From assembly GCA_947494445.1 (NCBI GenBank), contig CANLVD010000008.1:1-64000 (forward strand): a stretch of 64,000 nt of DNA, written 5' to 3'. Position 1 is the first letter of the stretch; every line of letters starts with the position of its first letter. Positions 46,498-55,098 of the stretch are shown piece after piece. Below the pieces are notes generated by a model, which was not told the origin of the DNA, did no database searches, and saw only the letters and a list, made by a program, of their open reading frames with translations. The position numbers and the translations under genes are program-made. Source of the stretch: an uncultured Paracoccaceae bacterium (GTDB taxonomy: Bacteria > Pseudomonadota > Alphaproteobacteria > Rhodobacterales > Rhodobacteraceae).

Positions 46498-47370
46498 ATG
46501 TCTATTGATGGCACTACGATTGCGGAACGCCTGCAGGCCAAGTTCGACAGCCTGACACGGGCGGAACGTCAATTGGCCAATCTGATCCTTGAGAATTATC
46601 CTGTATCGGGCCTTGGTTCGATCACGGCGATGGCCAGCAATGCGGATGTGTCGACCCCGACGGTCGCGCGCATGGTGCAAAAGCTTGGATATTCCGGCTT
46701 TCCCGAATTTCAGGCAGAGTTGCGCAAGGAACTTGAAGCGAAGATCTCCGGCCCGATTGCCAAGCATGATACCTGGGCAGGACAGGCACCTGACGGGCAT
46801 ATTCTGAACCGGTTTACGGACTCCGTGATCGGGAACATCCGCCAGACATTGGGACAGATCGACCCGAACGACTTTGATGCGATTTGCACTTTGCTGGCAG
46901 ACCCCGAGCGGCGGGTTTTTGTGGTTGGCGGCCGGATCACACGCGCGCTTGCGGATTACCTGTTTCTCCACCTTCAGGTGATCCGGCGCAACGTGACGCT
47001 GATACAGTCCATATCGAACGCCTGGCCGCACTACCTGTTGGATGTGGATGCTGGCGACGTCGTCGTGATTTTTGATGTGCGCCGCTATGAAAACTCTACG
47101 CTCAAGCTTGCCGAAATGGCGCATGATCGAGGGGCCGAGATTGTCTTGGTGACCGATCAATGGCGCTCGCCGGTTCATAAGCTTGCCAAACACACTCTCA
47201 GTTCCCGGATCGAAGTTCCGTCCGCCTGGGATTCCAATGTCGTCTCGATGCTGTTGCTGGAGACCGTTCTGGCTGCGATTCAGACGCTGACATGGGAAGA
47301 AACCCGTGACCGGATGGAAGGGCTGGAGGATATGTTTGACCGGTCAAAGTTCTTTCGAAAGTTCATCTAA
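46498..47370 (+). CDS. MurR/RpiR family transcriptional regulator
   Basis: 290 residues. The N-terminal HTH_6 domain (SLTRAERQLANLILENYP, then VSTPTVARMVQKLGYSGFPEFQ) precedes a SIS domain (about 125-265) with VVGGRITRALADYLF, DVVVIFDVRRYENST and IVLVTDQ. SIS domains bind phosphosugars, but in this clade ligands include amino compounds. It lies between two operons: the gamma-glutamyl/TRAP operon (divergent) and the ABC importer (downstream). Either or both may be its targets. Confidence 0.92.
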   Translation: MSIDGTTIAERLQAKFDSLTRAERQLANLILENYPVSGLGSITAMASNADVSTPTVARMVQKLGYSGFPEFQAELRKELEAKISGPIAKHDTWAGQAPDGHILNRFTDSVIGNIRQTLGQIDPNDFDAICTLLADPERRVFVVGGRITRALADYLFLHLQVIRRNVTLIQSISNAWPHYLLDVDAGDVVVIFDVRRYENSTLKLAEMAHDRGAEIVLVTDQWRSPVHKLAKHTLSSRIEVPSAWDSNVVSMLLLETVLAAIQTLTWEETRDRMEGLEDMFDRSKFFRKFI

Positions 47371-47441
47371 GGGATCGAGGGATCGTCAAATTTTCGTGAG
47401 ACTTTTCAAAATAAGACAATAAAAACAGACGCTTAAATTCT

Positions 47442-47461
47442 ACTAACTTTTTAGTTTGACA
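47442..47461 (+). promoter_or_regulatory. Operator-like dyad and -35 element of the ABC operon
   Basis: ACTAA-CTTT-TTAGT (47442-47455) is an inverted repeat that abuts a consensus -35 TTGACA (47456-47461), 75 bases before the binding-protein start. A good -10 is less clear, the best being near 47479-47487. Binding at the dyad would block polymerase. Confidence 0.45.
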
Positions 47462-47534
47462 AATCATCGATTCGGCGGTGATGCTAACGCCAGCCAATTT
47501 TAACCGGCTCAAACAAAAACTAGGGAGGAGAGAG

Positions 47535-49271
47535 ATGCGCAAGTATCTGCTCACCGCTGTCGCCGCATCCGCGATGATAGCGGGGTCGACATCGGCATTC
47601 GCCGACGCTGCGGCCGCAACGAAATGGATTGATGAAGAATTCCAGCCATCGACGTTGTCAAAAGACGCTCAGATGTCTGAAATGCAGTGGTTCATTGACG
47701 CTGCTGCGCCGTATTCGGGCATGGAAATTAACGTTCTGTCCGAGGGCATTCCAACGCATGGCTACGAGTCCGAGGTTCTGACCAAGGCGTTCGAGGAAAT
47801 CACCGGCATCAAGGTCAACCACCAGATCCTTGGTGAGGGCGAGGTTGTGCAGGCTGTGCAGACACAGATGCAGACCAAGCGGAACCTCTACGATGGCTAT
47901 GTGAACGACAGTGATCTGATCGGCACGCACTCCCGTCTGCAACTTGCCTATAACCTTACAGAGCAGATGGCAGGCGATTGGGCAGGGACCACATCTCCGA
48001 CCCTTGATCTTGATGATTTCATGGGAACGCAGTTCACCACCGGACCTGATGGCAATCTCTACCAACTGCCCGACCAGCAGTTCGCGAACCTCTACTGGTT
48101 CCGCAAGGACTGGTTTGACCGGCAGGACTTCAAGGACGCGTTCAAGGCCAAATACGGCTACGATCTTGGCGTGCCTGTTAATTGGTCTGCCTATGAGGAC
48201 ATCGCCGAGTTCTTCTCCAACGATGTCAAGAACATCGATGGCGTGGATATCTACGGCCACATGGACTACGGCAAGCGCGCGCCCGATCTGGGCTGGCGGA
48301 TGACCGATGCGTGGTTGTCCATGGCCGGTGCCGGCTCGAAGGGTGAGCCAAACGGTGTACCCATCGATGAATGGGGCATTCGCATGGAAGCGGGTTCCTG
48401 TAATCCAGCCGGTGCATCAGTCTCCCGTGGTGGTGCTGCCAACGGCCCAGCGGCTGTTTACGCGATCCGCAAATGGGATGAGTGGCTGCGTAATTACGCC
48501 CCTCCGGGTGCTGCAAGCTTTGACTTCTACCAGTCACTGCCAGCGCTCAGCCAAGGCAACGTTGCTCAGCAGATCTTCTGGTACACAGCCTTTACCGCAG
48601 ACATGGTGAAGCCTCAGTCTGAGGGCAACAACACTGTGGATGCCGATGGCAACCCATTGTGGCGGATGGCGCCATCCCCGCATGGCCCATATTGGGAAGA
48701 AGGCCAGAAGGTTGGCTATCAGGACGTTGGCTCCTGGACTTTCCTGAAGTCCACACCATCGGATCGTGCTCAGGCTGCATGGCTTTATGCACAGTTCGTG
48801 ACTTCCAAAACTGTCGATGTGAAGAAGTCCCACGTGGGTCTGACCTTCATCCGCGACAGCACGGTCAACCACGAAAGCTTCTCTGAGCGGGCGCCAAAAC
48901 TGGGCGGTCTGGTCGAGTTCTACCGCTCTCCTGACCGGGTGCGCTGGTCACCAACAGGCATCAACGTGCCCGACTATCCGAAGCTGGCCCAGATTTGGTG
49001 GCAGCAGATCGGTGACGTGAACTCCGGTGCCTTCACACCACAAGAGGCGATGGATCGTCTCGCTGGTGAGATGGACATCACCATGGCCCGGATGCAGCAG
49101 GCAGATGAGCGCGCAAACGTCTATGGCGGTTGTGGTCCACGTCTGAATGAAGAGCAGTCGGCCGAGTACTGGTACGCGAATGGCGGCGCCAAGCCACCGC
49201 TGGACAACGAAAAGCCTCAGGGCGAGACCGTCAACTATGACGATCTGGTTGCCCGCTGGTCGGCCAACTAA
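47535..49271 (+). CDS. ABC substrate-binding protein, glycerol GlpV-like
   Basis: 578 residues, long for a sugar-binding protein and typical of GlpV-like family members. It has a Sec signal (AASAMIAGSTSAFA before DAAAA) and the type 1 binding fold with ITGIKVNHQILGEGEVVQAVQTQM partially seen as GIKVNHQILGEGE and a W-rich cleft. The GAGGAG Shine-Dalgarno lies 4 bases upstream of ATG 47535. Downstream come two ATPases, two permeases and the small DUF2160 protein, matching the rhizobial glycerol importer GlpSTPQUV but with the binding protein first. Glycerol or a related polyol is the likely ligand. Confidence 0.85.
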   Translation: MRKYLLTAVAASAMIAGSTSAFADAAAATKWIDEEFQPSTLSKDAQMSEMQWFIDAAAPYSGMEINVLSEGIPTHGYESEVLTKAFEEITGIKVNHQILGEGEVVQAVQTQMQTKRNLYDGYVNDSDLIGTHSRLQLAYNLTEQMAGDWAGTTSPTLDLDDFMGTQFTTGPDGNLYQLPDQQFANLYWFRKDWFDRQDFKDAFKAKYGYDLGVPVNWSAYEDIAEFFSNDVKNIDGVDIYGHMDYGKRAPDLGWRMTDAWLSMAGAGSKGEPNGVPIDEWGIRMEAGSCNPAGASVSRGGAANGPAAVYAIRKWDEWLRNYAPPGAASFDFYQSLPALSQGNVAQQIFWYTAFTADMVKPQSEGNNTVDADGNPLWRMAPSPHGPYWEEGQKVGYQDVGSWTFLKSTPSDRAQAAWLYAQFVTSKTVDVKKSHVGLTFIRDSTVNHESFSERAPKLGGLVEFYRSPDRVRWSPTGINVPDYPKLAQIWWQQIGDVNSGAFTPQEAMDRLAGEMDITMARMQQADERANVYGGCGPRLNEEQSAEYWYANGGAKPPLDNEKPQGETVNYDDLVARWSAN

Positions 49272-49283
49272 GACCAACCTCCC

Positions 49284-49344
49284 TGCCGGTTCGGGCCTGT
49301 TGACCGAACCGGCATCTGCCGGAGCTGCGCTGTTGGCTCCGGCA
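49284..49344 (+). promoter_or_regulatory. Tandem GC hairpins after binding-protein gene
   Basis: First stem TGCCGGTTCGG (49284-49294) with CCGAACCGGCA (49304-49314), 11 perfect pairs, 9-base loop. Second stem TGCCGGAGC (49317-49325) with GCTCCGGCA (49336-49344), 9 perfect pairs, 10-base loop. They lie in the 137-base gap between the binding-protein and ATPase genes. No T-tract follows, so mRNA stabilisation or attenuation is more likely than full termination. Confidence 0.75.
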
Positions 49345-49408
49345 TTCACCAAACCTTTCTTCGATTGCCCAGATCGATCTTTTCCCATGACAGGTCCCGT
49401 TACAGATC

Positions 49409-50473
49409 ATGACCCTCGAAATTCGAAATCTGAGCAAACAGGTCAAAGGCGTTGTCCACATCAAGGAAACCAGCCTGAAGCTGGAGCCCGGACAGTTCAA
49501 CGTTCTGCTGGGCCAGACCGGCGCAGGTAAAACATCCCTGATCAAGATGATGGCGGGCCTTGATCCGATAGCATCGGGTCAGGTGTTTCTGGATGGTCAG
49601 GATGTCACCGCCCTGTCGACACAGAAGCGCAACATCAGCCTCGTGCACCAGTTCTTCGTGAACTACCCGCATATGAGCGTATTTGACAATATCGCCTCCC
49701 CTTTGAGGGTTGCAGGCATGGCAAAATCCGAAATTCAGGGCCGTGTGGAAGAGGCTGCAGACATCCTTCAACTGCGTCCAATGTTGCACAGACGCCCCCA
49801 TGAATTGTCAGGGGGGCAGCAGCAGCGCACCGCTTTGGCACGTGCCATTGCCAAGGAGAGCCGTGCGGTCTTTCTGGACGAGCCCCTTGCGAACCTTGAC
49901 TACAAACTGCGCGAAGAATTGCGCGATCAGCTTCCTGACCTGTTTGCCGGGCGCGGCGCCGTGGTTGTCTATGCCACATCCGAGCCGGAAGAGGCTTTGA
50001 TGCTGGGCGGCTACACGGCCCTGATGGATGATGGCTATGTGACCCAGTTCGGCCCCACAGCCGAGATTTACAGGGCTCCAAAAGACGTGAAATCCGCACA
50101 GGTGTTTTCAGATCCGCCGATCAACAGTGCCACTGTCAGGAAAAGCGGCCACTCGGTCTATATGGGTGACGTCGGCTGGGACATTTCGCCCGACGTGGCC
50201 AAAAAAATGGCAGATGGCGACTATATTCTTGCTGTGCGCCCCAACCACATTCTGCCGTATCGTACGGAGAAGGCAAAGGTTTCGTTGGTAGGCCGCATCG
50301 CCGTTACAGAGCTGAGTGGATCTGAAAGCTCGGCCCATTTCGACTTTGATGATCACAGTTGGGTCTCACTCGCCCACGGAACGCATCCTTACGAAATAGG
50401 CGAGGATCACACCTTTTACATGGAGGCAGATGCCTGCCTCTATTTCACGCCTGACGGCAACCGGATTGCGTGA
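49409..50473 (+). CDS. ABC ATPase, GlpS-like
   Basis: 354 residues. Walker A is LLGQTGAGKTS (33-43), the signature LSGGQQQR is canonical (133-140), and Walker B is FLDEPLANLD. The H-loop histidine is replaced: YATSEPEE has Ser191 where THD is expected. A C-terminal TOBE/OB domain follows (residues 240-354). It would form a heterodimer with the next ATPase, which has a degenerate signature but a good H-loop. GlpS-like role is assigned by operon order and similarity of layout. Confidence 0.88.
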   Translation: MTLEIRNLSKQVKGVVHIKETSLKLEPGQFNVLLGQTGAGKTSLIKMMAGLDPIASGQVFLDGQDVTALSTQKRNISLVHQFFVNYPHMSVFDNIASPLRVAGMAKSEIQGRVEEAADILQLRPMLHRRPHELSGGQQQRTALARAIAKESRAVFLDEPLANLDYKLREELRDQLPDLFAGRGAVVVYATSEPEEALMLGGYTALMDDGYVTQFGPTAEIYRAPKDVKSAQVFSDPPINSATVRKSGHSVYMGDVGWDISPDVAKKMADGDYILAVRPNHILPYRTEKAKVSLVGRIAVTELSGSESSAHFDFDDHSWVSLAHGTHPYEIGEDHTFYMEADACLYFTPDGNRIA

Positions 50474-50482
50474 GGGGCTGAC

Positions 50483-51559
50483 ATGGCAAAAGTAACACTC
50501 AGAAACCTGCGGCATTCCTATATGCCAAACCCCAAGTCCCCTGAAGACTATGCGCTCAAGGAGATCGATATTGATTGGGCTGATGGCGGTGCGTATGCGC
50601 TGCTGGGCCCCTCGGGATGTGGCAAGTCCACACTGCTCAACATCATCTCGGGGCTGTTGATCCCGTCAGAAGGGCAGGTGCTCTTTGATGAGCAGGACGT
50701 GACCCAATTGGTGCCCGACAAGCGCAACATCGCGCAGGTGTTCCAGTTTCCGGTGATCTACGACACGATGACCGTGCGCGAAAACCTGTCATTCCCACTT
50801 AAGAACCGTGGCGTGGATCCTGCCACGATTGCCAAGCGCGTGGGCGAGATTGCCGAGATGCTGGAAGTGACCGATCAGTTGGACAGGCGTGCATCGGGGC
50901 TTGCACCTGACAGCAAACAGAAAATCTCCATGGGGCGGGGTCTGGTTCGCGACGACGTGAATGTCGTGATGTTTGACGAGCCCTTGACGGTGATCGATCC
51001 ACATCTGAAGTGGAAACTGCGCTCCAAGCTCAAAGAACTGCACCAGCGCATCCGCCGCACGATGATCTATGTCACCCATGACCAGACCGAGGCGCTGACA
51101 TTTGCCGATCAGGTTGTGGTCATGCAAGACGGTGAAGTTGTGCAAATGGGCACGCCGGTTGAGTTGTTTGAACGGCCCGCGCACACCTTTGTCGGCCATT
51201 TCATCGGCTCGCCCGGAATGAATGTTCTGCCTTGCGACATGCGTGACGGTGGAGCTTTCGTGGCCGGGCAAAACATTCAGCTTGAAGGGCCTGTCACGGG
51301 CAACGGGCAGGGGCTTCGCCAGATCGGTGTGCGCCCTGAATATGTGACCCTCGGTGATGGTGGATTGCCAGCGACTGTGCGCAAGGTAAGCGATCTTGGA
51401 CGCCATGCTGTGGTTGAAGCGGTCTTGGGCGACACCCGTGTCAACGCAATCATCGAAGGGGCAACGCCCCAGCAAGGTGAAACTGTCGGGCTCCATTTTA
51501 AGCCGCAACAAACCCGTCTTTATACCGACGGCTGGATTTCGACGGAGGCGGGCTCATGA
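50483..51559 (+). CDS. ABC ATPase, GlpT-like
   Basis: 358 residues. Walker A is GPSGCGKSTLL, Walker B MFDEPLTVID, and the H-loop YVTHDQTEAL is intact (His199). The LSGGQ signature is replaced by LAPDSKQ (140-146), so this subunit cannot complete an ATP site in the standard way. A TOBE domain follows. Nine bases after the first ATPase, and overlapping the first permease by 4 bases. Confidence 0.88.
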   Translation: MAKVTLRNLRHSYMPNPKSPEDYALKEIDIDWADGGAYALLGPSGCGKSTLLNIISGLLIPSEGQVLFDEQDVTQLVPDKRNIAQVFQFPVIYDTMTVRENLSFPLKNRGVDPATIAKRVGEIAEMLEVTDQLDRRASGLAPDSKQKISMGRGLVRDDVNVVMFDEPLTVIDPHLKWKLRSKLKELHQRIRRTMIYVTHDQTEALTFADQVVVMQDGEVVQMGTPVELFERPAHTFVGHFIGSPGMNVLPCDMRDGGAFVAGQNIQLEGPVTGNGQGLRQIGVRPEYVTLGDGGLPATVRKVSDLGRHAVVEAVLGDTRVNAIIEGATPQQGETVGLHFKPQQTRLYTDGWISTEAGS

Positions 51560-52419
51560 AAACTCAAAACAACCGCGCATGGTTCTTCGTGCTCCCGGTT
51601 TTGCTGCTGGTGGCTTTCAACGCGCTGATCCCGATGATGACCGTGGTCAACTACTCGGTTCAGGAAACTTTCGGGGACAACCTGTTTTTTTGGGAAGGGC
51701 TGACATGGTTTGAACAGATCCTGCGCTCGGAACGTTTCCATGCAGCCCTTGGCCGGCAATTCCTGTTCACTGGTCTGATCCTTGCGATCGAGGTGCCGCT
51801 TGGCATCATCATTGCTCTGTCCATGCCGCGCAAAGGTTTCTGGGTGCCGGTCTGTCTTGTCACAATGGCCCTGCCCATGCTGATCCCATGGAACGTGGTG
51901 GGTGCGATGTGGAACATCTTCACGCTGCCTGACATTGGCCTGCTCGGCTATTTCATGAACAATACACTGGGCATCGAGTACAATATGACGCGCAGCCCGT
52001 TGGCGGCCTGGATCACCATTATAACCATGGATGTCTGGCACTGGACGTCGCTGGTGGTTCTGCTGACCTATGCCGGGCTGGTCTCGATCCCGGATGCCTA
52101 CTATCAGGCGGCCAAAATCGACGGGGCGAGCAGTTGGTCCGTGTTCCGTTACATCCAGTTGCCCAAGCTCAAACAGGTGCTGACCATCGCCATCCTTCTG
52201 CGGTTCATGGACAGTTTCAACATCTACACCGAGCCGTTTGTTCTGACAGGCGGCGGGCCGGGCAACTCCACTACGCTGTTGTCGATCGATCTGGTCAAGA
52301 TCGCACTCGGCCAGTTTGACCTTGGCCCTGCGGCTGCCATGAGCCTGATCTATTTCGCGATTACGCTGCTGGTGTCCTGGCTGTTCTACACATTGATGAC
52401 GAAGGATGATGCGAAATGA
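51556..52419 (+). CDS. ABC importer permease, GlpP-like
   Basis: 287 residues of the MalF-type permease family, about six helices, with the EAA loop YYQAAKIDGASSWSVFRYIQLPKL near residue 180 (first part YYQAAKIDGASSW). Overlaps the upstream ATPase and downstream permease by 4 bases each. Confidence 0.93.
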   Translation: MKTQNNRAWFFVLPVLLLVAFNALIPMMTVVNYSVQETFGDNLFFWEGLTWFEQILRSERFHAALGRQFLFTGLILAIEVPLGIIIALSMPRKGFWVPVCLVTMALPMLIPWNVVGAMWNIFTLPDIGLLGYFMNNTLGIEYNMTRSPLAAWITIITMDVWHWTSLVVLLTYAGLVSIPDAYYQAAKIDGASSWSVFRYIQLPKLKQVLTIAILLRFMDSFNIYTEPFVLTGGGPGNSTTLLSIDLVKIALGQFDLGPAAAMSLIYFAITLLVSWLFYTLMTKDDAK

Positions 52420-53213
52420 GGAAAAGAAACCTGATTCCAATCCTTTACATCCTGTTTCTGATGTTGCCGATCTATTGGCTCGTGGCGATGAGCTTCAAGA
52501 CCACGAATGAGATCCTGGCGGGTTTCTCCCTGTTTCCACAGACCTGGACACTGGAAAACTACGCAGTGATCTTCACCGATCCAAGCTGGTATTGGGGCTA
52601 CATCAACTCGATCCTCTATGTCTCTATAAACACGGTTATTTCGGTTTGTGTGGCGCTGCCTGCGGCCTATGCGTTCTCGCGCTACAGCTTTCTGGGTGAC
52701 AAGCAGTTGTTCTTCTGGCTTCTGACCAACCGGATGGCCCCTGCTGCGGTCTTTGCGCTTCCGTTCTTCCAGCTTTATTCGGCCATAGGGTTATTTGATA
52801 CGCATCTGGCCGTGGCGCTTGCGCATTGTCTGTTCAATATCCCGCTCGCGGTCTGGATTCTTGAAGGTTTCATGGGCGGTGTGCCCAAAGAACTGGACGA
52901 GACGGCCTATGTAGACGGATACTCCTTCCCGCGCTTTTTCGTGACAATCTTCCTGCCGACGATCAAGGCAGGTGTCGGAGTGGCAGCGTTCTTCTGCTTT
53001 ATGTTCTCATGGGTGGAACTGCTCTTGGCAAAGACCCTGACAGCGGTGGCTGCCAAGCCGATTGCCGCGACCATGACCAAGACGGCTTCAAGTGCTGGGT
53101 ATGAACTGGGTCTGCTGGCAGCGGCCGGGACTTTGACCATCATACCGGGTGCAATCGTGATCTATTTTGTCCGCAACTACATTGCCAAGGGCTTTGCCCT
53201 GGGGAGGGTATAA
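52416..53213 (+). CDS. ABC importer permease, GlpQ-like
   Basis: 265 residues of the MalG-type permease family, six helices, with the EAA loop ELDETAYVDGYSFPRFFVTIF near residue 165 (core DETAYVDGYS). It pairs with the MalF-type permease. The stop shares a base with the next ATG. Confidence 0.93.
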   Translation: MRKRNLIPILYILFLMLPIYWLVAMSFKTTNEILAGFSLFPQTWTLENYAVIFTDPSWYWGYINSILYVSINTVISVCVALPAAYAFSRYSFLGDKQLFFWLLTNRMAPAAVFALPFFQLYSAIGLFDTHLAVALAHCLFNIPLAVWILEGFMGGVPKELDETAYVDGYSFPRFFVTIFLPTIKAGVGVAAFFCFMFSWVELLLAKTLTAVAAKPIAATMTKTASSAGYELGLLAAAGTLTIIPGAIVIYFVRNYIAKGFALGRV

Positions 53214-53491
53214 TGCTCAGCTGGATGGCCTGGACCCTGCCGACGGCGCTGGTGTTCATAGGGATTTTCTCGGCGATGGGGGTGATCACCTTCCTTGAGA
53301 TTCGCAGACCCGGTGGCGACGAGAGACAAGGCGTTCTGGGTCTGACCACCACGCGCGGTGATCGATTGTTCATCTCGCTTCTGGGGTCGGTCTACATCTT
53401 TCTGGCGTGGTTGGGACTGGTTGGCATGCCGCTCTGGGTGCCGCTTGGACTGGCCATTTGCTGGGGTGTTTTTTGTTTTTGGAAAGTGTAG
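53213..53491 (+). CDS. DUF2160 small membrane protein, GlpU-like
   Basis: 92 residues with a Trp-rich N-terminal helix (MLSWMAWTLPTALVFIGIFS), a loop with LEIRRPGGDERQGVLGLTTTRGDRLFISLLG (core RRPGGDERQGVLGL), and two more hydrophobic segments ending WGVFCFWKV. This is the small GlpU protein that accompanies the glycerol ABC importer. Its exact role is not known. Its presence is the strongest sign that the transporter is of the glycerol type. Confidence 0.85.
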   Translation: MLSWMAWTLPTALVFIGIFSAMGVITFLEIRRPGGDERQGVLGLTTTRGDRLFISLLGSVYIFLAWLGLVGMPLWVPLGLAICWGVFCFWKV

Positions 53492-53573
53492 ACCATGCGA
53501 AGCCGCGAATTCGCATCAACTTCTGGTTCATGGCTGTGTGACGAGTATCAGGCGTATAGAAACAAGGTGATCC

Positions 53574-53972
53574 ATGCGCAAACGTAAGAAAAGTGAATTG
53601 CTGACCGAAGTTGAACTGGAGTTCATGACCGGGCTTTGGGAATTGGGGCAAGGAACGGTCCGGGATGTGCTGGATGCGCTGAACCCGCCCCGCGATCTGG
53701 CCTACACATCCGCGGCTACAATCATGCGCATTCTCGATGAGAAGGGCTTTGTGTCCAGCAAGCGGGATGGAAAAACCTTTGTCTATTGCCCGTTGTTGAG
53801 CAAGGATGAGTATCAAGGCCGCCTTTTGCGGGATGTGTCAGCAAAATTGTTTGACAACACCCCCGCAGCAATGGTGGCCAGATTGGTTGATGATCAGGAT
53901 CTCTCAGTTGATGCGTTGGACGAGATCCGAGCGTTGCTTGATCGAAGGATGGGGAAAGATGAGCGCGGATAG
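53574..53972 (+). CDS. BlaI/MecI family transcriptional repressor
   Basis: 132 residues. The winged HTH runs from LTEVELEFMTGLWELG to DLAYTSAATIMRILDEKGFVSSKRDGKTFVYCP, with the recognition helix AYTSAATIMRIL. A C-terminal dimerisation helix set holds the cleavable BlaI region (NTPAAMVARL). BlaI repressors are cut by their partner M56 peptidase when it senses a signal. It overlaps that gene by 14 bases. Confidence 0.92.
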   Translation: MRKRKKSELLTEVELEFMTGLWELGQGTVRDVLDALNPPRDLAYTSAATIMRILDEKGFVSSKRDGKTFVYCPLLSKDEYQGRLLRDVSAKLFDNTPAAMVARLVDDQDLSVDALDEIRALLDRRMGKDERG

Positions 53973-55095
53973 CCTTCTGAGTGCCTTTATCGATGCACAG
54001 ATCCTGCTGGCCGTGAGTTTCCTGCTCTGGCTGGCCGTTGGTCGCGTGATGGCTTTGTCAGGTGTGAGACTGGCGCCGGATGCGCGGCTCAAGGTCCTTT
54101 ATCTGATGCTGCCGATGGTGCTTCTGGCGCCGTTTGCCTTGGGTTATGGGGCAGCTCTGATGCCGCAGCAGGTAGCCAGTTTCAATCTGACCGACATGGT
54201 TGTCGCGCAATACCTGAACGGCTCTTACGAGTTGCGCCCGACCCAGTTCGAAGCACTGTTGAGCGCCCGGCAGAATTTTTCAGACAGCCTGTTGACCCTA
54301 AATGGTCCACTCGCCTGGAGCGTGGTGACGGGCATCGCGGCAGGGACGCTGTTCTTTATACTGCGGTTGATCTCAAGCATTCTGCGCTTGCGCCAGACAA
54401 TCTCGGGCGGTCATGTGCTGCACCGTCATGGCAAGGTGTCGGTGATCATCAGCGACAGGGTCCGCGTAGCGTTTTCCACACGCGGCATCCGCCAGCAGTA
54501 TGTCGTACTTCCCTTCAGCCTTCTAAACCACCCCAGGGATCTGCGGCTGGTTCTGGCCCACGAGATACAGCACATGCGGCAGGGTGATCTGAATTGGGAG
54601 ATTCTGCTGGAGATCCTCAAACCCCTGTTTTTCTGGAATCCGGCTTTCTATGGCTGGAAGCGGCAAGTGGAACGCCTGCGCGAACTGGCCTGTGATGCCG
54701 CCGTTTTAGAGCGCTCACAGGTTGATCTGCGGGGCTATTGTGATTGCCTGATCCGGGCCGCCGAAGACAGTGTGCAGCCCAGACGTCTGTTTGCCGTGGA
54801 TATGCCGGGCGTCACCCTCGTTGAAACACGCAGCCGTTTTGTCGGACACAGCGCCGCAGATCTGCTGCGTCAACGCATCGAGCATGCGCTTGAGCGTAAA
54901 CCGGGCCGTGGGTTTCGCCGGATCATGTTCCTGTCCATCTGCGCGCCGGTTCTGGCTGTGACCTTGATCACCGGGATCTCCATGCAGAAGACACAGGACT
55001 GGTCGCAGGATCGTCTGATGCTGTCTTCCATCGTCAATCTTGAGCGGATGGACCGTTTGAATGGCACGCTGGGTCTGGGTGCGCGTCGCTATTGA
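53959..55095 (+). CDS. M56 family (BlaR1-like) membrane metallopeptidase without sensor domain
   Basis: 378 residues from ATG 53959 (GGGGAAAG just upstream). It has N-terminal hydrophobic segments, then the cytoplasmic gluzincin motif LAHEIQHMRQGD with HExxH (about residue 195) and the third ligand in RELACDAAV, and a final transmembrane helix near 325. Only about 40 residues follow it, so the penicillin-binding sensor of BlaR1/MecR1 is absent. It probably cleaves the coupled BlaI-type repressor in response to an unknown envelope signal. No beta-lactamase or PBP gene is adjacent. Confidence 0.88.
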   Translation: MSADSLLSAFIDAQILLAVSFLLWLAVGRVMALSGVRLAPDARLKVLYLMLPMVLLAPFALGYGAALMPQQVASFNLTDMVVAQYLNGSYELRPTQFEALLSARQNFSDSLLTLNGPLAWSVVTGIAAGTLFFILRLISSILRLRQTISGGHVLHRHGKVSVIISDRVRVAFSTRGIRQQYVVLPFSLLNHPRDLRLVLAHEIQHMRQGDLNWEILLEILKPLFFWNPAFYGWKRQVERLRELACDAAVLERSQVDLRGYCDCLIRAAEDSVQPRRLFAVDMPGVTLVETRSRFVGHSAADLLRQRIEHALERKPGRGFRRIMFLSICAPVLAVTLITGISMQKTQDWSQDRLMLSSIVNLERMDRLNGTLGLGARRY

Positions 55096-55098
55096 TGT

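Noticed and set aside
49284-49344. Factor-independent terminator after the binding-protein gene
   Set aside because: No T-tract follows either stem and the same-strand ATPase genes continue, so a full terminator is unlikely.
51520-52440. 306-residue minus-strand ORF
   Set aside because: It is antisense to the MalF-type permease; His/Gln-rich composition typical of a reverse-strand shadow.
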